From IMG/VR virus record IMGVR_UViG_3300028920_000045, positions 43,750-107,749 of that record: a stretch of DNA of 64,000 nt, one strand, 5' to 3'. Positions 59,708-64,000 of the stretch are shown one piece after another; within the stretch, counting starts at the first letter, position 1, and each line of letters begins with the position of its first letter. Origin of the DNA: a virus. Below the pieces are notes generated by a model. The model searched no databases. It saw only the letters and a program-made list of their open reading frames with translations, and was not told where the DNA came from. Position numbers and translations under genes: made by a program.

Positions 59708-59965
59708 GTGAAGATGTCGGACTCTGCGTTCCTGTCGACCATGTCGGCCGTCACCGTCTTCGGGACCCTGGTCCTCCGGATGGACCTCGACGGGTTTCTG
59801 GAGAGGATCGACTCGGCCGAGAGTCTGGGTCCCATCCTCGACCCGACCCTCTTCCAGAAGGGCAAGGACAACCTCCAGGCCGTCAAGGACCTGGCCGAGT
59901 CCCTCCGACCATTCCGGGAGACGTTCCTCCGACTCATGGCCGACGGTCCAGGAGGTGAGTCGTGA
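59708..59965 (+). CDS. Unrecognised 85-aa protein
   Basis: GTG at 59708 is preferred: a GAGAGGGGG run lies six bases upstream, while the TTG at 59702 touches it. A hydrophobic stretch ([15 protein letters not shown]) near the start may be a membrane or buried helix, followed by a charged helical part. No motif. Confidence 0.5.
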   Translation: MKMSDSAFLSTMSAVTVFGTLVLRMDLDGFLERIDSAESLGPILDPTLFQKGKDNLQAVKDLAESLRPFRETFLRLMADGPGGES

Positions 59966-60858
59966 ACCGCCGAGAGAACGTCCTCGACCTCCTCGTCGAC
60001 CTGGTCGTCGTGGTCGTCCTGGGTCTCAACCTCGGGGTCCTCGGGTGTGCGGCCGAGGACGGTGTCGACGGTTCCCAGGGTGACCAGGGGCTCGTCGGAC
60101 CCCAGGGACCGCCCGGGGAGACCGGCGAGACGGGTCCCCAGGGTCCCCCAGGTCCTCCAGGAGACGCGGGAGCCCCCGGACGGGACGGGGAGGACGGCCA
60201 GGACGGAGAACGTGGACCAGAGGGACCGACAGGTCCTCCGGGTCCCCAGGGACCGGAGGGGCCACGGGGAGACCAGGGACCCACCGGACCCCAGGGACCA
60301 CCGGGCGAGACTGGACCCCAGGGACCACGGGGGGACGAGGGACCGACCGGACCGACGGGACCGGCCGGGGACCAGGGTGACCAAGGTCCCCAGGGAGATC
60401 CAGGACCGACAGGACCACCGGGACCGATGGGTCCGACCGTGGTCTGGAGGGACCGGACCGGAGCCGTGGTCGGTCACGGTCCACTGGAGGGAGGTCGGGT
60501 CTACTTCCACGACGACGAGACCGGTCTCTTCTGGAGACTCGACCCGAGGTGGTCGAGGTACGACCTGGTCAAGAGGGCGGTCTTCTGGTCGGACCTCGGG
60601 TGCCAGGGGACACCTCACGTCGTCGAGTCGACTCCGATGATCCCCTTCGAGACGTACGGTGACGGGAAGACCTGGAACCGGCCGGTCGAGTCCGACGTCG
60701 TCTTCGACCTGACCTCGAAGTCCGAGACCCGATGGGACGGGAGCTGCCAGGACGGGGACACGTACCTCGACCGGACCGTCCGGGTGTCCGACCTGGTCGA
60801 GACCGTCCGACCCTCTCTCCCGTTCGTGTCCCCGTTCTATCCGACGGTAGGAGAGTGA
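59962..60858 (+). CDS. Collagen-like lipoprotein
   Basis: This 298-aa protein starts at GTG. Residues 1-29 form a signal ending LGVLGC, a lipobox-like site that suggests lipid attachment after export. Residues about 34-157 are Gly-x-y triplets, many of them GPQGPPGE-like, the collagen-like repeat that forms a triple helix. The C-terminal 140 residues are globular, beta-rich, with three cysteines. Phage collagen-like stretches are usually in tail fibres; here the gene is far from the tail module and has an export signal, so it may instead alter the host surface in infection. Confidence 0.7.
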   Translation: MNRRENVLDLLVDLVVVVVLGLNLGVLGCAAEDGVDGSQGDQGLVGPQGPPGETGETGPQGPPGPPGDAGAPGRDGEDGQDGERGPEGPTGPPGPQGPEGPRGDQGPTGPQGPPGETGPQGPRGDEGPTGPTGPAGDQGDQGPQGDPGPTGPPGPMGPTVVWRDRTGAVVGHGPLEGGRVYFHDDETGLFWRLDPRWSRYDLVKRAVFWSDLGCQGTPHVVESTPMIPFETYGDGKTWNRPVESDVVFDLTSKSETRWDGSCQDGDTYLDRTVRVSDLVETVRPSLPFVSPFYPTVGE

Positions 60859-60861
60859 GCC

Positions 60862-61014
60862 GTGGACCCGTACCTCGGACTCGTCCTGATCCTCAACCTG
60901 ATCATCCTCTGGGTTGAGCTGCCAAAATACGACCGGACTCCGTTGAGTGCTCGGATGGTCACCGATGCCGGGAGGGAAGGAGCGGAAAGATGGGAACGAC
61001 TGATCGGGAGGTGA
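60862..61014 (+). CDS. Small single-span membrane protein
   Basis: This 50-aa protein starts at GTG, three bases after the previous stop. A membrane segment about 4-19 (YLGLVLILNLIILWVE) is followed by a charged tail. It overlaps the next gene by 25 bases. It could act with the lipoprotein upstream. Confidence 0.5.
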   Translation: MDPYLGLVLILNLIILWVELPKYDRTPLSARMVTDAGREGAERWERLIGR

Positions 61015-61502
61015 GGGACTTCCTCGTCCTCGACGACCTGGAGGCCGGTGGGACCATGTCCGAGGAGACGGCCCGTCGGTTCCTGGACTTCGTCGAGAGG
61101 GACATCTTCCTCGACCGTCTCTTCCCACCGAACGTCGTGATCGGACCGCTCCCGATCCTCGACCGGTTCGCACAGTGGGTCTGTAACTGGAGTGCTCGTC
61201 TCCAGAGAGCCCACGTCCGGTCGTGGTGCAAGGTTCACGGGGTCGACTGTCCGTACGGGTACATCGACCACGTCCGGAAGAACGGAGCGGACCTCCTCAC
61301 TCCCTGGACTCGACGACCCGACTGTCGGACGTACCCCAGGGCCGAGGTCCGAGACGGGAACGGGTCCCAGGTCGTGATCCTCTCGACGGGTCCGATCAAG
61401 GACGACCTCTTCCGTCACCTCGACAAGATCACGACTCCGACCGACGGTGCGAGGGAGAAGATGGACGAACTCGGAATCGAGACCAGAGGAGGAGACCGGT
61501 GA
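60990..61502 (+). CDS. Unrecognised 170-aa protein with Cys/His cluster
   Basis: It starts at ATG preceded by GGGAGGGAAGGAG. C69, C80, H83, C87 and C111 (SWCKVHGVDCPYGY region) might bind metal. Acidic helical N-terminus (TARRFLDFVERDIFLDRLF). No known family. Confidence 0.55.
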   Translation: MGTTDREVRDFLVLDDLEAGGTMSEETARRFLDFVERDIFLDRLFPPNVVIGPLPILDRFAQWVCNWSARLQRAHVRSWCKVHGVDCPYGYIDHVRKNGADLLTPWTRRPDCRTYPRAEVRDGNGSQVVILSTGPIKDDLFRHLDKITTPTDGAREKMDELGIETRGGDR

Positions 61503-61732
61503 GCAGGAGAGAGGAGATCACGAAGAGGATCGTCGACCAGCTCCCCCAGTACCTCAAGGACGTCTCGGGTCGACAGGCCGTGGTCGACCTGGTCACGACC
61601 ATCGGGTCGGTCGTGGCCGACGAACTGGAGGTCCTGGAGTCCCGACTCCGGAAGGAGATCTCCGAGTCGTCGAAGCGGGCCGAGGAGAACGCCCGGGTCA
61701 AGGGACCGGTCGTCTTCGGGGGTGGAGGGTGA
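61499..61732 (+). CDS. Unrecognised 77-aa helical protein
   Basis: It starts at GTG overlapping the previous stop. It is mainly one long helix with heptad-like spacing (VADELEVLESRLRKEISESS), ending in a Gly run. Possibly a small coiled-coil protein. Confidence 0.5.
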   Translation: MSRREEITKRIVDQLPQYLKDVSGRQAVVDLVTTIGSVVADELEVLESRLRKEISESSKRAEENARVKGPVVFGGGG

Positions 61733-62145
61733 GTCGGACTCTCCAGGACGGACTCAAGTCGGCGGGACTCGTCTCCCAGAAGGACCTCGACCGACTCGAA
61801 AGGGACCGACAGCGGGCCGAGAGAGAGAACCAGAAGAGACGACGACAGGAGGCCCAGGAGAGGAACCGTCTGGAGAATGACCGTCTCCGACGACAGAAGA
61901 TCGAGGGGTACCTCCAGAAGACGACTCGGCAGACGGGGATCGAGTTCCCCGGTCACGTCCGGGACGACTTCTTCCGACTCCCGGACCGGGAGGTCTTCGT
62001 CCTCCTCGGGACGTGTCTGACCCTCTGGAGTATCGAGAGGGATGTCGGACTCGACGACCAGGAGGTCAAGACCAGGTTCCTCCGACGGGTCGAGGAGGAC
62101 CTCGAAGCCAAGCTCGTCGGACGGGTCGAGGAGGTCGAATCGTGA
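61729..62145 (+). CDS. Unrecognised 138-aa coiled-coil protein
   Basis: It starts at GTG (overlap). A long basic coiled coil (LERDRQRAERENQKRRRQEA) from about 20 to 62 is followed by a globular part (REVFVLLGTCLTLWSIERDV). No motif. Confidence 0.5.
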   Translation: MSRTLQDGLKSAGLVSQKDLDRLERDRQRAERENQKRRRQEAQERNRLENDRLRRQKIEGYLQKTTRQTGIEFPGHVRDDFFRLPDREVFVLLGTCLTLWSIERDVGLDDQEVKTRFLRRVEEDLEAKLVGRVEEVES

Positions 62146-62945
62146 GCGACAGAGACATCGCCGTCCTCGCATCGGGGGACCACGTCTCGGCCCTGGTCAC
62201 CCGGGACGTCCGGGACTCGGAGTCGATCCTCTTCGTCTGGTCCGAACTCCTCCGGGACTGGCTCGACCAGATCGAGGACACCGACAGGATCGGACTCGTC
62301 CTCCTCCTCTCCCCCGACATGGTCCCCAGACTGGAGATCGAACTCAACCGGGCCGAGGACCTCCACCTCTGTCCGAGGACGACGTTCGGGTCGGACTGGA
62401 GACAGCTCTCGATTAGGGGTGTCTTCGTCGGGGTCCCAGTCCAGCCCGGACCACCTCGGACTCTCGTCCTAGCCCGGAGGGGTGCGGTCGAGACGAACTG
62501 GGTTCAGACGAAGTCGAGAGGACTGGTCGAGGTCCGTGTCGTCGACGATCTCAACCGGGTCGTGTCCAGGGGTGACCGACAGACCAGGACCGGACGTCGA
62601 GACGACCCTCCTCCCGGGACGAAGACCAGACGGTCGACCGGACCACTCGACAAGGTCTTCCTCACCCGGGCGATCAAGGGAGCGGGGATCATCCTCGGAC
62701 TCAACCGTCGTCCGATCCAGAGGGACCTCGCACTCGTCCTCGGGGTGAGCCTGACCACGGTCAATGCCTGGTCGACCGGACGACGGGAGCCGAGACGGAG
62801 GGACATGTACCGCGCCCTCGTCCGACTGGCCGACCTGGAGTCCGACGTCGAGAGGTCGAGGAGGACCACGGCCAAGGACCTCGGGAAGATCCTCGACCGG
62901 ACCATCCCGACCACCGAGAAAGCCGCCAGAGACCCGAGGGTGTGA
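62142..62945 (+). CDS. Protein with C-terminal XRE-type helix-turn-helix
   Basis: This 267-aa protein starts at GTG overlapping the previous stop. Residues about 190-232 match a Cro/CI-type helix-turn-helix: PIQRDLALVLGVSLTTVNAW then STGRREPRRRDMY. The N-terminal 120 residues are alpha/beta (SILFVWSELLRDWLDQIE, RIGLVLLLSPDMVPRLEIEL). It is the clearest transcription-regulator-like gene of this block and may control the small-gene region or host genes. Family of the N-terminal part is unknown. Confidence 0.6.
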   Translation: MSDRDIAVLASGDHVSALVTRDVRDSESILFVWSELLRDWLDQIEDTDRIGLVLLLSPDMVPRLEIELNRAEDLHLCPRTTFGSDWRQLSIRGVFVGVPVQPGPPRTLVLARRGAVETNWVQTKSRGLVEVRVVDDLNRVVSRGDRQTRTGRRDDPPPGTKTRRSTGPLDKVFLTRAIKGAGIILGLNRRPIQRDLALVLGVSLTTVNAWSTGRREPRRRDMYRALVRLADLESDVERSRRTTAKDLGKILDRTIPTTEKAARDPRV

Positions 62946-62964
62946 CCCTCGTCGGAGGCGAGTC

Positions 62965-63336
62965 ATGATCTCGACGTACTCACCGGACGGACTTCGAGAG
63001 TCGTTCCGGTATCAGTTCAGGACCCTGGTCCGACAATGGGCCAAGGACCACGGCCAGATCCGACGGGGCAAGAGACGAGAGGTCGCCTTCCACGCAAACG
63101 AGTACACCTGTTTCGAGTACGTCGAGGTCCTCCGTCTTCGGGCGACCTGTCGAGGTGACTTTGCGCTCATGGCGTGGTCGGAGATCGCACCGTTCGGAAT
63201 CCGAATCCTGATCGACGACTCCCTCGACGACGGAGTGATCGAACTCCGACGGCGGTGGGAAGGGACAGCACACCTCAAGGAACTCGGGGTCGACTGTGCC
63301 GGGAACGTCTCCGACAAACCCGACGGCTGGATCTAG
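62965..63336 (+). CDS. Unrecognised 123-aa protein
   Basis: It starts at ATG after GGAGGCGAG. It looks alpha/beta with FRYQFRTLVRQWAKDHG, CFEYVEVLRLRATC and FGIRILIDDS segments. Three cysteines, no clear motif. Confidence 0.5.
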   Translation: MISTYSPDGLRESFRYQFRTLVRQWAKDHGQIRRGKRREVAFHANEYTCFEYVEVLRLRATCRGDFALMAWSEIAPFGIRILIDDSLDDGVIELRRRWEGTAHLKELGVDCAGNVSDKPDGWI

Positions 63337-63346
63337 GGGGACGACC

Positions 63347-63628
63347 GTGACCGACAAGACGACCTGTCGATACTGCGGACAACCGTCGACGAGGATCTCC
63401 GGACTCGACGGAGACGTCGTCGGGGTCTGTGACTCCGACGAGTGCTGGTTCAAACTGGAGGAGGAGTCCATCCGGGTCCTCGGGAGAGACTGGACCCCGG
63501 ACCTCCAGAGGAAGATCACCGAGGACGTCCTCGGTGACCGACCGGACCAGACCCGACAGGTCCGACTCACCCCTCTCGGTCGACTCATGGCCGAGACCAC
63601 CCGAGACCAGGAAGGAGACGAGACGTGA
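63347..63628 (+). CDS. Small zinc-binding protein
   Basis: This 93-aa protein starts at GTG. CRYCGQ (7-12) and VCDSDECW (27-34) form a zinc ribbon with C-x2-C and C-x4-C. The charged helical tail may contact partners. Overlaps the next GTG by four bases. Confidence 0.55.
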   Translation: MTDKTTCRYCGQPSTRISGLDGDVVGVCDSDECWFKLEEESIRVLGRDWTPDLQRKITEDVLGDRPDQTRQVRLTPLGRLMAETTRDQEGDET

Positions 63629-63855
63629 CTGACCCGAAGAAGACCGAGCCGACGACCGAGGAACTGACCTGTCCGAAGTGCGGGAACGTGATCGAGTGGA
63701 ACGAGGAGCAAGCCGAACTGGAGGCTCTCGGGTGGAGCCGGTTCCCGACCTGTCCGGAGTGCGGTCTCGGGACTTGTGAGGAGTGCAACCCGATGGGTCG
63801 AGGGTGTCGGTGTCTGGAGTGTGAGGAGTCACCCTCCCTCGACGGAGAGGAGTGA
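63625..63855 (+). CDS. Cysteine-rich small protein
   Basis: This 76-aa protein starts at GTG. It has nine cysteines: CPKCG, CPECG, CEEC, CRCLEC. They can form two or more zinc sites. It begins MTDPKKTEPT, the same seven residues as the next gene (MTDPKKTTAD), a sign of local duplication. Confidence 0.55.
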   Translation: MTDPKKTEPTTEELTCPKCGNVIEWNEEQAELEALGWSRFPTCPECGLGTCEECNPMGRGCRCLECEESPSLDGEE

Positions 63856-63859
63856 GACC

Positions 63860-64000
63860 ATGACCGACCCGAAGAAGACCACGGCCGACGAGGGAGAGAC
63901 CATCGACCTCGACACCCTCGAAGACCTCCTCGGGGTGTACGACGACGACGTCCTCGTCGAGTTCCTCCCGGACGGGACCATCCGACTCGTCGAGACCCCG
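63860..64000 (+). CDS. Unrecognised acidic protein, cut by window end
   Basis: It starts at ATG four bases after the previous stop and runs off the window after 47 codons. The start MTDPKKT repeats that of the preceding gene at DNA level (ATGACCGACCCGAAGAAGAC against GTGACTGACCCGAAGAAGAC). The rest is acidic (TIDLDTLEDLLGVYDDDVLV). No family. Confidence 0.5.
   Translation, partial: MTDPKKTTADEGETIDLDTLEDLLGVYDDDVLVEFLPDGTIRLVETP

Noticed and set aside
1-64000. tRNA genes, CRISPR arrays, insertion sequences, integrase or attachment sites
   Set aside because: I saw no cloverleaf-like T-arm words in gaps, no spaced direct repeat array, no transposase or integrase motifs. The gaps are nearly all under 135 bases.

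Overview
This window is part of the genome of a large, GC-rich tailed bacteriophage with a contractile tail (myovirus-like). The tail genes (tube, tape measure, LysM protein, hub, spike, gp25/W, J and I homologues, fibre) show this, together with a near-complete phage replication and recombination set. All 86 genes I can support lie on the + strand. They are packed with 1-20 bp gaps or ATGA/GTGA/TAATG overlaps, and GTG starts are very common. A cleaved-type signal peptide, a lipoprotein signal and spanin-like membrane proteins suggest a Gram-negative host, but nothing here names it.

Layout: (1) 1-16100, tail morphogenesis: tail tube C-terminus, a tail-assembly chaperone pair joined by a probable -1 frameshift, tape measure, LysM protein, hub, OB-fold spike, gp25-like wedge, J-like and I-like baseplate proteins, and a 1094-aa fibre. 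(2) 16164-18122, an acidic protein and three small membrane proteins that look like lysis or envelope genes. (3) 18220-25140, replication: SF2 helicase, an initiator gene carrying six iterons (probable origin), helicase loader, DnaB helicase and primase. (4) 25205-28775, a two-gene CobS/MoxR ATPase plus CobT/VWA unit between a sigma70-like promoter and a strong terminator. (5) 28803-46162: a WGR-domain protein, a sigma-like factor, a DnaE-type polymerase, a gp32-like ssDNA-binding protein, RecA/UvsX, SbcD/SbcC, a PD-(D/E)XK nuclease, a flap endonuclease and a family-4 uracil-DNA glycosylase. (6) 46159-55601, mixed accessory genes: amidase endolysin, methyltransferase-like protein, ADP-ribosylglycohydrolase-like protein, Rrf2-like regulator, a three-module cysteine protein, a HAD-like protein and a Spo11/TopoVI-A-like protein. 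(7) 55641-64000, a run of about 25 short, mostly unrecognised genes, including a collagen-like lipoprotein and an XRE-type HTH protein.

Replication probably starts at the iterons inside the initiator gene. The loader places DnaB, the primase makes primers, and DnaE polymerase extends them on template coated by the gp32-like protein. RecA, SbcCD, the flap nuclease, UDG and the helicase would serve recombination and repair.

The most unusual signals are three short protein modules shared by otherwise unrelated gene products: a four-cysteine module (P-x-C-[FL] ... C-x2-C-x5-C, eight copies in four proteins), an N-terminal LxxLRxRF-like peptide (five proteins including the ssDNA-binding protein), and basic C-terminal RERPK motifs (five proteins). 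Others are the Spo11-like protein and the in-gene origin. All function calls come from reading motifs by eye; no database search was run.
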